Shown here: in pieces, positions 17,979 to 26,972 of the stretch
Layout of the letters: every line of letters begins with the position of its first letter
How positions within the stretch are numbered: position 1 is the stretch's first letter
Assembly: GCF_026278245.1 (NCBI RefSeq)
Contig: NZ_CP111079.1
Location: forward strand, 4,770,501 to 4,834,500
Direction: 5' to 3'
Source of the DNA: Pontibacter kalidii
GTDB lineage: Bacteria; Bacteroidota; Bacteroidia; Cytophagales; Hymenobacteraceae
DNA: 64,000 nt
Position numbers and translations under genes: made by a program
The notes under the pieces: model-generated
Told to the model about the DNA's origin: nothing
Seen by the model: the letters and a program-made list of their open reading frames with translations, nothing else
Database searches by the model: none

Positions 17979-20453
17979 ATGAAAAGCTTTTTAATTGCGC
18001 TGGCAGCGATTGTACTGCCAATGCAACTGTTGGCGCAGCATACCCTGAGCGGGCGTGTGAGCAATGCCGACACAAACGAGTCCCTGGCCGGTGCTACCGT
18101 CGTGCTGCAAGGGGCCAACACCGCTACGGCCACCGGCAGCGGCGGCACATTCTCTTTTCCCAACCTTCCGGCCGGCACCTACACGCTAAGGGTGAGTTTT
18201 CTGGGCTTTGAGCAGCGGCAGGTAAGTATAAACCTGGCCCAGGACGAGCAGGTGCAGATACAGCTGCAGCCGCAGGCCCAGCAGGCAAGCGAGGTAATTG
18301 TGCAGGCCACCCGCGCCGACCAGACCACCGGCACCACTTTTACCAACGTAACACAACAGGAGATAGCCGAGCGCAACTTTGGGCAGGATTTGCCATACCT
18401 GCTCGAGCAGGTGCCATCGGTGGTGGTAAACTCTGATGCCGGCGCAGGCGTGGGCTATACCGGCATCCGCATCCGGGGCTCCGATATCACGCGCATCAAC
18501 GTAACGGTGAATGGCATCCCGGTTAACGACTCGGAGAGCCACGGTACTTTCTTTGTGAACATGCCTGACTTTGCGTCGTCTGTAGAAGATATTCAGGTGC
18601 AGCGCGGTGTGGGCACCTCTACAAACGGAGCCGGTGCCTTCGGGGCAAGTATAAATATCCAGACCCAGCAAGTGCGCCGCGAGGCCTATGCCGAAACTGA
18701 TAACAGCTATGGCTCTTTTAACACCTGGAAAAACAACGTACGCTTCGGCACGGGCCTGATCAACGGGAAATTTGCTTTTGACGGCCGCCTGTCGCGCATC
18801 AAGTCGGATGGCTACATTGACAGAGCCTTCTCCGACCTGAAGTCGCTGTACTTTTCGGGAGGCTATTACGGCGATAAAACCTCGGTTAAGTTCGTCACCT
18901 TCTCGGGTAAAGAGCAGACCTACCAGGCGTGGTATGGCACCCCGGAGGCCCTGGTGTACGGCAACGCCGCCGACCTGCAGGCCTACATAGACCGCAACTG
19001 GATAGAGGGAGCAGACAAGGAGAACCTGCTGAACGCCGGCCGCAAGTACAACTACTACACCTACGACAACGAAACCGACAACTACCAGCAAGACCACTAC
19101 CAGCTGCACCTCTCGCATGATTTTATGCCGGGCCTGACCTTTTCGGGAGCGCTGCATTACACCCTGGGGCGTGGCTACTACGAGCAGTTTAAGGCCGATG
19201 ACGACCTGGCCGATTACGGCTTGCCCAACGTGGAGATCGGCGGGGACACCATTGAGTCGTCGGACATCATTCGCCGCCGCTGGCTGGACAACAGCTTTTA
19301 CGGGGTGACCTATGCCTTGCAGTATAACCCGAACGCCCGCCTGAACGCGACCCTGGGCGGCGCCTGGAACACGTACGACGGCGACCATTTTGGGGAGGTG
19401 ATCTGGGCACGCTATGCCTCCACCTCGAACCTGGGCGACCGTTACTACGACAACAACGCTAAAAAAACAGATTTCAACATCTTTGCCAAAGCCACCTACG
19501 GCCTTACCGATAGACTGAATCTGTTCGGAGATATACAGGTGCGCACCATCAACTACGCGTTCGTGGGTTTCGACAACGACCTGGAAAATATAGAGCAGGA
19601 GGTGGATTATACTTTCGTGAACCCGAAAGCCGGCATCACTTATAACCTGCAGCCAACGCACCAGTTGTATGCCTCTTATGCGGTGGGCAACCGCGAACCG
19701 GTCCGCGACGACTTTACAGAGTCTACCCCAAGCAGCCGGCCGAAGCACGAGACCCTGCGCAACGTAGAGGCGGGCTACCGCGGGCAGCTGGCCTTGGCAG
19801 AGGTAGGCGCAAACCCGCTTACGGCCGACCTGGAGGCGAACTACTTCTACATGAACTACAAAAACCAGCTCGTGCTGACAGGCCAGATAAACGATGTGGG
19901 AGCCTATACCCGTACCAACATCGACAAGAGTTACCGCCAGGGCATAGAGCTTGCCGGTGCCCTGCGCCTGGGAACCACGGCCAAATTAAGCTCCAACTTA
20001 GCCTACAGCCAGAACAAGATAAAAGGCTTCCACGAGTTTATTGATGACTACGACAACGGCGACCAGGCCGTGAACAACTACAACGAAACGACCATTGCTT
20101 TCTCCCCGGCCTTTATTTCTGCCAGCCAGCTGGAGGTGGAGGTGCTGAAAGGGCTGCGTGCCGCCTTCATCTACAAAACGGTGAGCAAGCAGTACCTCGA
20201 CAATACTGAAAACGAAAGCCGCATCATCCGGCCTTACCAGGTAGGTGACCTGCGCCTGCGCTATAACATCGGGTTTAAAAATGTACTGAAAGAGCTGGAG
20301 TTAGGATTGCTGGTGAATAACGTGTTTAACGAGAAGTACGCGGCCAACGGCTATACTTTCAGCTACATTGCCGATGGCGCTCAGACAACCGAGAACTTCT
20401 ACTACCCGCAAGCCACGCGCAATTTCCTGCTCTCCGTTGGCCTGAAATTCTAA
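17979..20453 (+). CDS. TonB-dependent receptor, predicted thiamine/thiamine-phosphate importer
   Basis: An 824-residue outer-membrane receptor. A signal peptide (about residues 1-20, ending LLAQ) leads into a CarboxypepD_reg-like beta domain (about 22-105). A plug domain follows (about 110-230) with GIRIRGSDITRINVTVNGIPV and ERNFGQDLPYLLEQVPSVV, then a 22-strand-type barrel ending in RNFLLSVGLKF with the terminal Phe. The upstream TPP riboswitch indicates that the cargo is thiamine or a thiamine derivative, imported with energy from TonB. It is followed directly by a terminator and so is a single-gene unit. Confidence 0.93.
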   Translation: MKSFLIALAAIVLPMQLLAQHTLSGRVSNADTNESLAGATVVLQGANTATATGSGGTFSFPNLPAGTYTLRVSFLGFEQRQVSINLAQDEQVQIQLQPQAQQASEVIVQATRADQTTGTTFTNVTQQEIAERNFGQDLPYLLEQVPSVVVNSDAGAGVGYTGIRIRGSDITRINVTVNGIPVNDSESHGTFFVNMPDFASSVEDIQVQRGVGTSTNGAGAFGASINIQTQQVRREAYAETDNSYGSFNTWKNNVRFGTGLINGKFAFDGRLSRIKSDGYIDRAFSDLKSLYFSGGYYGDKTSVKFVTFSGKEQTYQAWYGTPEALVYGNAADLQAYIDRNWIEGADKENLLNAGRKYNYYTYDNETDNYQQDHYQLHLSHDFMPGLTFSGALHYTLGRGYYEQFKADDDLADYGLPNVEIGGDTIESSDIIRRRWLDNSFYGVTYALQYNPNARLNATLGGAWNTYDGDHFGEVIWARYASTSNLGDRYYDNNAKKTDFNIFAKATYGLTDRLNLFGDIQVRTINYAFVGFDNDLENIEQEVDYTFVNPKAGITYNLQPTHQLYASYAVGNREPVRDDFTESTPSSRPKHETLRNVEAGYRGQLALAEVGANPLTADLEANYFYMNYKNQLVLTGQINDVGAYTRTNIDKSYRQGIELAGALRLGTTAKLSSNLAYSQNKIKGFHEFIDDYDNGDQAVNNYNETTIAFSPAFISASQLEVEVLKGLRAAFIYKTVSKQYLDNTENESRIIRPYQVGDLRLRYNIGFKNVLKELELGLLVNNVFNEKYAANGYTFSYIADGAQTTENFYYPQATRNFLLSVGLKF

Positions 20454-20475
20454 AGTATAAATTCATACTTTCTGT

Positions 20476-20510
20476 AAAGAAGCCCCGCCATTCGGTGGGG
20501 CTTCTTTGTT
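20476..20510 (+). terminator. Terminator of the receptor gene
   Basis: Arms 20476-20489 and 20494-20507 form a 14-bp stem with one wobble and a 4-base loop, with T residues on the 3' side. Just before it, AAAGTAT (20452-20458) and ATACTTT (20465-20471) form a second small inverted pair. Confidence 0.85.
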
Positions 20511-21095
20511 GCCAGTATCAGGATTTCAAGATGAGCAGGATGTATACTTCTACTCCTGCCGCAAGATTAGCGAAAGCGTAAATGTGGTTGGGGTTGGCCG
20601 CAGTTTGTAACTGCTTTGCAAAAGCTACAATCGCTGGCGCTATAGAGTATACTTTGGCTGGAGCAGTCGGAAGTATACATCTGCTCACGTATACTTTTCT
20701 GCTTCCGCAGAAAGCAAGTTGAAAACTTGCGTCAAGTACAGCCACATTTACACTGCGCTAAACTTGCGGCAGGAGAGTGTTTTATACTTTGGCTATAGCA
20801 TTTATACTTGACGTATAGTAGCAGCCGAATCCCCTCCTCGGAGGGGCTAGGGGTGGGTTATAATTGTAGAGGTAGGGACAGGTCGCGACCTGTCCGCGCA
20901 AGAACAGCAACTATGAAACGTATACTTTGGCTAAAGCAGTTACAGGCTCCCCTCCTTGGATAAGGAGGGGCAGTTGGACCCGCTAAAGTCATTCACCCTG
21001 AGCACCTTTTACAAACCTGGAAATCCTGATTTAGACAATTCATTTAATATTTTATCTTTGCGTATTACACTTCTCATTCACCTTAAAACAAAACT
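20511..21095. repeat. Intergenic repeat island 2
   Basis: A gene-free stretch. It contains short hairpins (TCTGCTTCCGCAGA, GCAAGTTGAAAACTTGC) and several AAGTATA/TATACTT words. A second copy of the composite seen at 1026-1180 occupies 20828-20979: the 32-bp GGGG repeat (20828-20859), GGACAGGTCGCGACCTGTCC (20876-20895), CAGCAACTATGAAAC and a variant hairpin repeat (20945-20976). Confidence 0.75.
21053..21060 (+). promoter_or_regulatory. Putative -7 element of the acyl-CoA dehydrogenase gene
   Basis: TATCTTTG fits the TAnnTTTG consensus 36 bases before the ATG. The -33 position has TTTAG rather than TTTG. Confidence 0.45.
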
Positions 21096-22274
21096 ATGGC
21101 TTACGAATCAACAGGTGCGCCTGACTACTATAACATCGATGATCTGCTCACCGAAGAGCATTTGCTTATCCGGCAGACCATGCGCGACTTTGTGAAGCGC
21201 GAGATCTCTCCTAAAATTGAGCAGTGGGCACAGGATGCACACTTTCCTTCCGAAATTGTAAAGAAATTTGGCGATGTAGGCGCTTTCGGCCCGACCATCC
21301 CGACAGAGTATGGCGGTGGCGGCCTGGATTACATCAGCTACGGCATTATCATGCAGGAGATCGAGCGCGGCGATTCGGGCATGCGTTCCACAGCCTCGGT
21401 GCAAGGCTCGCTGGTGATGTACCCCATCTACAAGTATGGCTCCGAGGAGCAGCGCAAAAAGTACCTGCCTAAACTGGCAAGCGGTGAGTGGCTGGGTTGC
21501 TTTGGTTTGACAGAGCCGGACTTCGGCTCTAACCCGGGCGGCATGGTGACCAACATCAAAGACATGGGCGATCATTACCTGCTCAACGGCTCCAAGATGT
21601 GGATCTCCAACTCGCCCGAGTGCCAGGTGGCGGTGGTGTGGGCTAAAAACGAAGAAGGCCGCATTAAAGGCCTGATCGTGGAGCGTGGCATGGAAGGTTT
21701 TACCACTCCGGAGATCCATAATAAGTGGAGCCTGCGCGCCAGCTGCACCGGTGAGCTGGTGTTTGATAACGTAAAAGTGCCCAAAGAGAACCTGCTGCCA
21801 AATGTAGACGGTCTGCGTGGCCCGCTGGGTTGCCTTGATTCGGCCCGTTACGGTATTTCATGGGGTGCCATTGGTGCGGCTATCGATTGCTACGAGTCGG
21901 CGCTTAAGTATAGCAAAGAACGTGTGCAGTTCGACAAGCCGATCGGTGGCTTCCAGCTCACGCAGAAGAAGCTGGCCGAAATGCTGACCGAGATCACCAA
22001 AGCCCAGCTGATGGTATGGCGACTGGGCACGCTGATGAACGAAGGCAAAGCCACCACGCAGCAGATCTCCATGGCCAAGCGCAACAGCGTGGACATGGCC
22101 CTGCACATCGCCCGCGAAGCACGCCAGATCCACGGCGGCATGGGCATTACGGGCGAGTACCCGATCATGCGCCACATGATGAACCTCGAATCCGTGATCA
22201 CTTACGAAGGAACCCACGACATTCACCTGCTGATAACCGGTGCAGATATCACCGGCATTCAAGCATTTAAGTAG
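21096..22274 (+). CDS. Acyl-CoA dehydrogenase, glutaryl-CoA dehydrogenase-like
   Basis: A 392-residue FAD-dependent acyl-CoA dehydrogenase. Segments RGDSGMRSTASVQGSLVM, TEPDFGSNPGGM and YEGTHDIHLLITG match the glutaryl-CoA dehydrogenase branch better than straight-chain enzymes. The catalytic Glu lies in the YEGT segment near residue 375, and FAD/substrate loops are intact. It would act in lysine/tryptophan breakdown, but no other pathway genes adjoin it. It is monocistronic. Confidence 0.9.
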   Translation: MAYESTGAPDYYNIDDLLTEEHLLIRQTMRDFVKREISPKIEQWAQDAHFPSEIVKKFGDVGAFGPTIPTEYGGGGLDYISYGIIMQEIERGDSGMRSTASVQGSLVMYPIYKYGSEEQRKKYLPKLASGEWLGCFGLTEPDFGSNPGGMVTNIKDMGDHYLLNGSKMWISNSPECQVAVVWAKNEEGRIKGLIVERGMEGFTTPEIHNKWSLRASCTGELVFDNVKVPKENLLPNVDGLRGPLGCLDSARYGISWGAIGAAIDCYESALKYSKERVQFDKPIGGFQLTQKKLAEMLTEITKAQLMVWRLGTLMNEGKATTQQISMAKRNSVDMALHIAREARQIHGGMGITGEYPIMRHMMNLESVITYEGTHDIHLLITGADITGIQAFK

Positions 22275-22530
22275 TCGTTGATCGTTATTCGTTGCTCGTT
22301 ATTCGGGTGGCGGTTAAAGTATAAGTTGCGATTTACTGATGCAGAGCAGGTGTAAACCCACCCCTGAGAGCAGCGCTCGCTAGCTCAAAACTCGCGTTTT
22401 GGCTAGTCCAGAGGAGGGGAATCGCCTGTTATTTTGCAAAATTCCCCTCTTGGGAGGGGCAGGGATGGGTTAATCGAAACTTGAGTTATAAAGTATAGCA
22501 AAGGCAGCTGCGGGAGTAGCTGCCTTTTTA
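22275..22530. repeat. Repeat cluster before the DUF559 element
   Basis: Three parts can be seen. There is a CGTTATTCG-rich short repeat. An inverse copy of the 32-bp GGGG repeat (22355-22421) is split by about 38 bases that themselves form a hairpin (CTAGCTCAAAA/TTTTGGCTAG). A forward copy lies at 22441-22472. The word AAGTATA appears twice. Confidence 0.7.
22500..22530 (+). terminator. Rho-independent terminator
   Basis: Arms 22500-22509 and 22518-22527 form a 10-bp stem AAAGGCAGCT/AGCTGCCTTT followed by TTAA. It probably ends the acyl-CoA dehydrogenase transcript after the repeats. Confidence 0.75.
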
Positions 22531-22562
22531 ATTCCCCTCCTTGGAGGGGTTAGGGGTGGGTT
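22531..22562 (+). repeat. Left terminal inverted repeat of the DUF559 unit
   Basis: A 32-bp copy starting ATTCCCCTCCTTGGAGGGG and ending TAGGGGTGGGTT. The stop codon of the minus-strand DUF559 gene begins at the next base. Confidence 0.75.
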
Positions 22563-22934
22563 TTACTTCTGCTGGTTGGCTCTTATCCATGCTTCAATTG
22601 TTCGAAGCACGTTACTCAACTCTTGTTTTACTTCCCTATCATCAAACCGCAGGAATCTTATCCCAAGTTTTTCTAAAGCTGCCTGCCGCTTTGCATCTTC
22701 TTCAAAGCTATAGTCGTGGCTATCGCCATCTACTTCAATTGCTAATTGTAGCTCTTTGCAATAAAAATCAATTATAAAGCTATCCAGCGGTCTTTGTCTG
22801 TCAAAGTCATAGCCAAGAAGTTGGCGGCCCTTCAGTTCATTCCAAAGTATAACCTCGGACAATGTACTGTTCTGTCGCAGTTGTTTTGCCAGCTCTTTTA
22901 AGTATGGCTCGTAGGGGATGATTTTGCTTTTCAT
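22563..22934 (-). CDS. DUF559 Vsr-like endonuclease-domain protein
   Basis: A 123-residue protein of the DUF559 family, which shares the fold of Vsr/very-short-patch-repair nucleases. The PD-(D/E)xK-type core is visible: FIIDFYCKELQLAIEVDGDS supplies the Asp and the Glu-Val-Asp, followed by HDY, then KRQAALEKLGIRFLRFDDREV. The conserved N-terminus NSTLSEVILWNELKG is also typical. It fills the space between two inverted copies of a genome repeat. Its native role is unknown; a nicking or resolving role on repeat hairpins is my inference. Confidence 0.88.
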   Translation of the reverse strand: MKSKIIPYEPYLKELAKQLRQNSTLSEVILWNELKGRQLLGYDFDRQRPLDSFIIDFYCKELQLAIEVDGDSHDYSFEEDAKRQAALEKLGIRFLRFDDREVKQELSNVLRTIEAWIRANQQK

Positions 22935-22946
22935 CTGAGTACGATT

Positions 22947-22978
22947 GACCCACCCCTAACCCCTCCGAGGAGGGGAAT
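22947..22978 (-). repeat. Right terminal inverted repeat of the DUF559 unit
   Basis: The inverse copy, reading CCACCCCTAACCCCTCC then GAGGAGGGGAAT on the plus strand. It differs from the left copy in the loop (CG against TT context) and at the outermost base. Confidence 0.75.
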
Positions 22979-23030
22979 TGTTCCTCCACTATTTTTTGGG
23001 GCTAAAATTTATAAACGTTGCCCATAGTCA

Positions 23031-23540
23031 CTACTCCTCTTCCTCCTCCCCATACTTATCTTTATACTTTTTGCCCGGCACGTACTTCATCATACTTTCC
23101 CAGAGGCGGTCGAACTCGCGGCTGTAGTCCTGCACAATGCTGAGGTTGTCGGTGATAAGAATGTTTTCGTGGTTGTAGAGGGCGGCGCTGCGGGTCCAGT
23201 TGTAGCTGCCGGTGAGCACGCGGGCCTCGTCAAAAATGGCGAACTTGTGGTGCATGTGGCTTCGGGTTTTATCTATCCGCACCTCCAACCCCCGTACAGC
23301 CAACTCCCGGACATCTGAGCCGGTGTCGTGGAGTTTGTTGTTATCGGTGATGATCTTTATACTTACCCCACGTCGGTGCGCTTCCAGAATGGCCTCCGTA
23401 ATGCGGTTGTCGCTGATCGTGAACACGCAGATCTTTATACTTTTCCCGGCCTGCTCCATACTTTCCACGATGGCGTTGAGGCAGTCGTCGCCGGGGCTGA
23501 AAAAGGCGTGGCTCGTAATTCTTTGCTGATGACGTTGCAT
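23031..23540 (-). CDS. Phospholipase D-like (single HKD) protein, probable nuclease
   Basis: A 169-residue PLD-superfamily protein with one HKD motif (HHKFAIFDEARVLTGSYNWT), like the nuclease Nuc and mitoPLD, which act as dimers. The N-terminal part has the usual LNAIVESMEQAGKSIKICVFTIS fold start. There is no signal peptide, so it is probably cytoplasmic. The C-terminus ends in five Glu residues preceded by a Lys-rich segment. It stands alone between the DUF559 unit and ruvB. Confidence 0.85.
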   Translation of the reverse strand: MQRHQQRITSHAFFSPGDDCLNAIVESMEQAGKSIKICVFTISDNRITEAILEAHRRGVSIKIITDNNKLHDTGSDVRELAVRGLEVRIDKTRSHMHHKFAIFDEARVLTGSYNWTRSAALYNHENILITDNLSIVQDYSREFDRLWESMMKYVPGKKYKDKYGEEEEE

Positions 23541-23738
23541 GGAGCGAAAGGTACTACAGCTGCATCAATTTTAACATACTTTGTTTTAGAATTGCTAACG
23601 TGATTAGATTTGTGGCGAATAACTATAATTTAGTTAGCAAAAATACGTAAATTCGTAGGCTGAAATGGAGCGAAAGCACCGCCGAAACTGTTACCTTTAG
23701 AAGCAGCGAAAGCTCATTTTTTGTAGAAGATTATACTT

Positions 23739-24782
23739 ATGAGAGAAGATTATCTCACCGGCGAAAACGATTACATGACGCCGGCCGAACGCGACATAGA
23801 CAAGGCCCTCCGCCCGCTCAGCTTCCGTGACTTTACCGGTCAGGCGAAGGTGGTGGAGAACCTGAAGATATTTGTGCAGGCGGCCAAACGCCGCGGCGAA
23901 GCCCTGGACCACGTGCTGCTGCACGGCCCTCCGGGGTTGGGTAAAACTACGCTCTCGCATATTATTGCTTCAGAGCTGGATGCAGGCATCAAAATGACCT
24001 CCGGCCCGGTGCTCGACAAGCCCAGCGATTTGGCGGGCCTGCTCACCAACCTGGAAGCCAACGACGTGCTGTTCATCGACGAGATCCACCGCCTGAACCC
24101 GATTGTGGAGGAGTACCTGTACTCGGCTATGGAGGACTACAAGATCGACATCATGCTGGATTCGGGACCGAACGCCCGTTCTGTGCAGATCAGCCTGAAC
24201 CCGTTTACGCTGATCGGGGCCACCACGCGCTCCGGCTTGCTCACGGCGCCGCTGCGCGCCCGCTTCAGTATCAACAGCCGCCTGGAGTACTACGATGCCG
24301 AACTGCTGACCACCATCGTGAAGCGTTCGTCTGCCTTGTTGGGGGCGCCGATACACGAGGATGCCGCGTTCGAGATTGCCCGCCGCAGCCGGGGTACGCC
24401 GCGTATTGCCAATAACCTGCTGCGCCGTACCCGTGACTTTGCCCAGGTAAAAAGCGACGGCAGCATCGATGTGGAGATAGCCAAGTTTGCCCTGCACGCC
24501 CTCGACGTGGACCACAACGGCCTCGACGACATGGACAAGCGCATCCTTTCCTGCATCATCGACAAGTATAAAGGTGGTCCGGTGGGTATCTCCACTATAG
24601 CTACGGCCTGTGGCGAAGAAGCCGAAACCATCGAGGAAGTATATGAGCCCTTCCTGATCCAGGAAGGCTACATCAAGCGTACCGCGCGTGGCCGTGAGGC
24701 AACCGAAGCTGCCTACAGGCACCTGGGCAAGATTCCGCCGCAGGAGATAGCCTCCGGTGGCTTGTTCAATCAACCGGAGTAA
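23739..24782 (+). CDS. ruvB: Holliday junction branch-migration ATPase RuvB
   Basis: A 347-residue AAA+ motor that moves Holliday junctions together with RuvA. The Walker A GPPGLGKT is at residues 63-70, Walker [11 protein letters not shown] at about 112-121, sensor 1 GATTRSG and the arginine-finger region APLRARF follow, and the C-terminal winged helix binds DNA. The start ATG follows TTATACTT directly. Length and motifs are standard. It ends at its own terminator. Confidence 0.98.
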   Translation: MREDYLTGENDYMTPAERDIDKALRPLSFRDFTGQAKVVENLKIFVQAAKRRGEALDHVLLHGPPGLGKTTLSHIIASELDAGIKMTSGPVLDKPSDLAGLLTNLEANDVLFIDEIHRLNPIVEEYLYSAMEDYKIDIMLDSGPNARSVQISLNPFTLIGATTRSGLLTAPLRARFSINSRLEYYDAELLTTIVKRSSALLGAPIHEDAAFEIARRSRGTPRIANNLLRRTRDFAQVKSDGSIDVEIAKFALHALDVDHNGLDDMDKRILSCIIDKYKGGPVGISTIATACGEEAETIEEVYEPFLIQEGYIKRTARGREATEAAYRHLGKIPPQEIASGGLFNQPE

Positions 24783-24804
24783 ATAAACTGTTTGTGATAA
24801 AGTG

Positions 24805-24836
24805 AAAAAGCAGGCTCTGATGGGCCTGCTTTTTTT
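24805..24836 (+). terminator. Terminator of ruvB
   Basis: Arms 24805-24815 and 24824-24834 form an 11-bp AAAAAGCAGGC/GCCTGCTTTTT stem with an 8-base loop and a T-run. Confidence 0.88.
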
Positions 24837-24932
24837 GTTAGCATCATTCAAAGATGATTACTGGATCATGTAAACATAAATCAGAAACTATTATCTTTTG
24901 ATTTCTTCAGTGCCGTCAGGATAAACATGTGC

Positions 24933-25814
24933 TTATTCGTTGATGACTTCTCTTATTAGCTTTTTAAATGTTGCGATAGTCGCCTCTTCATTTTCATGTT
25001 TTACAATACTCTCAATTCTAATTAGCCTTTGACCAGCAACTCCTAGTATTCTATCCTTCCAGCCATCTTTCATCTTTTGCCGAGAATCTCGGTGGTAAGG
25101 ACTGTCAAGCTCTATGAATCTAATAGCTCTAAAGTTGTCTTCGCTGTCAATTATGACACAATCTATAAGAGCTTTAAAGAAGTAATCCTTTTCTTCTTGA
25201 GTTAGATGATCTTTGACTGATTCAAAGTCTATTACTGCCGATAATGCAACGTTTGGGAACACCATAAAACTCTGAAAGATGTCTCTTACCGCGCGGTAGA
25301 AGAGGTATTCCTGTCTAGATTTGAATAGACTTATTCTGCCGTCATTTTCAATAATAAACTTGTTATACGTTACTTGAACCTCTTCTTGCTGAGAATGGCC
25401 TATTATGTTAGGCTTCGACTCTTCATAGTGTTGGATTATTTGGCAACATATTTCTTCCTCTGGAAATAGCTGGGCAAAGTTCAAAGCTTTTTCGATATCA
25501 TAAGTAGCTTCTAATTCAGCTATCTTGACAACAAGCCTTTTATAGTCTTCTAGGTTGAGAGTGAAATTGTGTTTAGTTGAATGATAGAGTGTATAAAAGT
25601 CTTGGAGATAATACTTGAAGCTTGGGTTCTGATTCTGTAAAGTATTACTAAGTAATTCTATTATTAAGTACTGATTAATAAACGAGCTTAATCTTGGGTC
25701 ATCAAAAATTAAACTACACTTTTTCTGGTCCTTGAATATGGTTATTAACTTCTCCCAGTCTTTATTGCTTACAAGTTGATAAATAATATCAGGATCAAAG
25801 GGAGGTGGTTTCAT
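24933..25814 (-). CDS. DUF2726-like putative nuclease, AT-rich gene
   Basis: A 293-residue protein of unknown role. The C-terminal half (about 165-280) resembles the DUF2726/Vsr-like nuclease fold: RQEYLFYRAVRDIFQSFMVF, VALSAVIDFESVK, CVIIDSEDNFRAIRFIELD and a final GVAGQRLIRI, with the Asp and Glu-Leu-Asp as likely metal ligands. The N-terminal half is helical with no match that I know. By eye its G+C is near 37%, far below its neighbours, which points to recent acquisition. It stands alone. Confidence 0.65.
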   Translation of the reverse strand: MKPPPFDPDIIYQLVSNKDWEKLITIFKDQKKCSLIFDDPRLSSFINQYLIIELLSNTLQNQNPSFKYYLQDFYTLYHSTKHNFTLNLEDYKRLVVKIAELEATYDIEKALNFAQLFPEEEICCQIIQHYEESKPNIIGHSQQEEVQVTYNKFIIENDGRISLFKSRQEYLFYRAVRDIFQSFMVFPNVALSAVIDFESVKDHLTQEEKDYFFKALIDCVIIDSEDNFRAIRFIELDSPYHRDSRQKMKDGWKDRILGVAGQRLIRIESIVKHENEEATIATFKKLIREVINE

Positions 25815-26022
25815 GACAGAAGTATGATATCTTAGAAGAGATGTTATTCACCTACAGAGCATACGTTGGTACTGCTGCAGATATAAAAGCAATATATTTA
25901 ATAATTGGAATACTTGGAAGGTAGCTTGTGATTATATTGATAATAGCATCGGACCTTTTTCTCCCTAACTTTGTTCTTCTGAAAGAATAGCTTCCAAAGT
26001 ATAAAGCGGCACCAAGTATAAA

Positions 26023-26970
26023 TTGAGCAAAGAGAAGTATACATACCTCATCAAGCAGAAGGCCAGCGAACTGGGCTTTATGTACTGCGGCATTTCCAAG
26101 GCGGATTTTCTGGAAGAGGAGGCGCCCCGGCTGGAGCGTTGGCTGAACCAGCGCATGCACGGGCAGATGCACTACATGGAAAACCACTTCGACAAGCGCC
26201 TCGATCCGCGCTTGCTCGTAGATGGCGCCAAGTCAGTGGTGTCGCTGCTGCTCAACTATTACCCGGAGAAGGAGACGCAGCAGGAGGAGGAGGAAACCTA
26301 CAAGATATCGAAGTACGCCTACGGCACCGATTACCACTTCGTGATAAAGGATAAGCTCAAAACGCTGCTGAGTTACATCAACGAAGAGATAGGGGAGGTG
26401 GGCGGCCGCTGCTTCGTAGACTCTGCCCCGGTGCTCGACAAGGCCTGGGCGAAGAAAAGCGGGCTGGGCTGGGTTGGCAAGAACTCTAACCTGATCACGC
26501 CGCAGGTAGGCAGCTTCTACTTCATCGCCGAGCTCATCATCGACCTGGAGCTGGAGTATGACGGGCCCATTAAAGACTACTGCGGCTCCTGCACCCGCTG
26601 CCTCGATGCCTGCCCAACCAATGCCATTACAGAGCCTTACGTGGTGGACGGCAGCAAGTGCATCTCCTACTTCACGATAGAGCTGAAGGATCAGCTGCCG
26701 CAGGAGATGGACGGGAAGTTCGGGAACTGGGTGTTTGGCTGCGATATCTGCCAGGATGTGTGCCCCTGGAACCGCTTCAGCAAACCGCACAGTGAGCCCG
26801 CCTTTGCGCCGCACCCGCATCTGAAAGAGCTGAAGACCAGCGATTGGCAGGAGCTGACACATGAGGTGTTCTCACAGCTGTTCAAGAAATCAGCTGTGAA
26901 GCGCACCGGCTACAACGGCCTGATGCGCAACATCCGCTTTGTGCAGGGCACCCCGGAAGAAGAGAAATAA
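26023..26970 (+). CDS. queG: Epoxyqueuosine reductase
   Basis: A 315-residue iron-sulfur, cobalamin-dependent enzyme that reduces epoxyqueuosine to queuosine in tRNA wobble positions. The C-terminal ferredoxin-like clusters are [16 protein letters not shown] and [13 protein letters not shown]; the central region has [20 protein letters not shown]. The only start in frame before the conserved N-terminus is TTG at 26023, since a stop lies six codons upstream. This gives [19 protein letters not shown], which fits the family. Confidence 0.93.
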   Translation: MSKEKYTYLIKQKASELGFMYCGISKADFLEEEAPRLERWLNQRMHGQMHYMENHFDKRLDPRLLVDGAKSVVSLLLNYYPEKETQQEEEETYKISKYAYGTDYHFVIKDKLKTLLSYINEEIGEVGGRCFVDSAPVLDKAWAKKSGLGWVGKNSNLITPQVGSFYFIAELIIDLELEYDGPIKDYCGSCTRCLDACPTNAITEPYVVDGSKCISYFTIELKDQLPQEMDGKFGNWVFGCDICQDVCPWNRFSKPHSEPAFAPHPHLKELKTSDWQELTHEVFSQLFKKSAVKRTGYNGLMRNIRFVQGTPEEEK

Positions 26971-26972
26971 AC

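Larger units (their letters stand above)
22531..22978. mobile_element. Candidate DUF559 element: nuclease gene between 32-bp inverted repeats
   Basis: Left repeat 22531-22562 and right repeat 22947-22978 match at 30 of 32 positions in opposite orientation. Each has an outer hairpin (CCCCTCC/GGAGGGG) and an inner GGGGTGGGT part. The DUF559 stop codon touches the left repeat and its start is 12 bases from the right repeat, so the 448-bp unit is almost entirely gene plus ends. Solo copies of the same repeat occur between genes elsewhere in the window. I did not see an unambiguous target-site duplication; mobility is an inference. Confidence 0.5.

Noticed and set aside
18186..19748. A 520-codon open frame antisense to the TonB receptor
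   Set aside because: It is a consequence of G+C-rich codon use on the other strand. The receptor has full family features.
20518..20745. Open frame after the TonB receptor
   Set aside because: It spans the repeat island with hairpins and AAGTATA words and has no family features.
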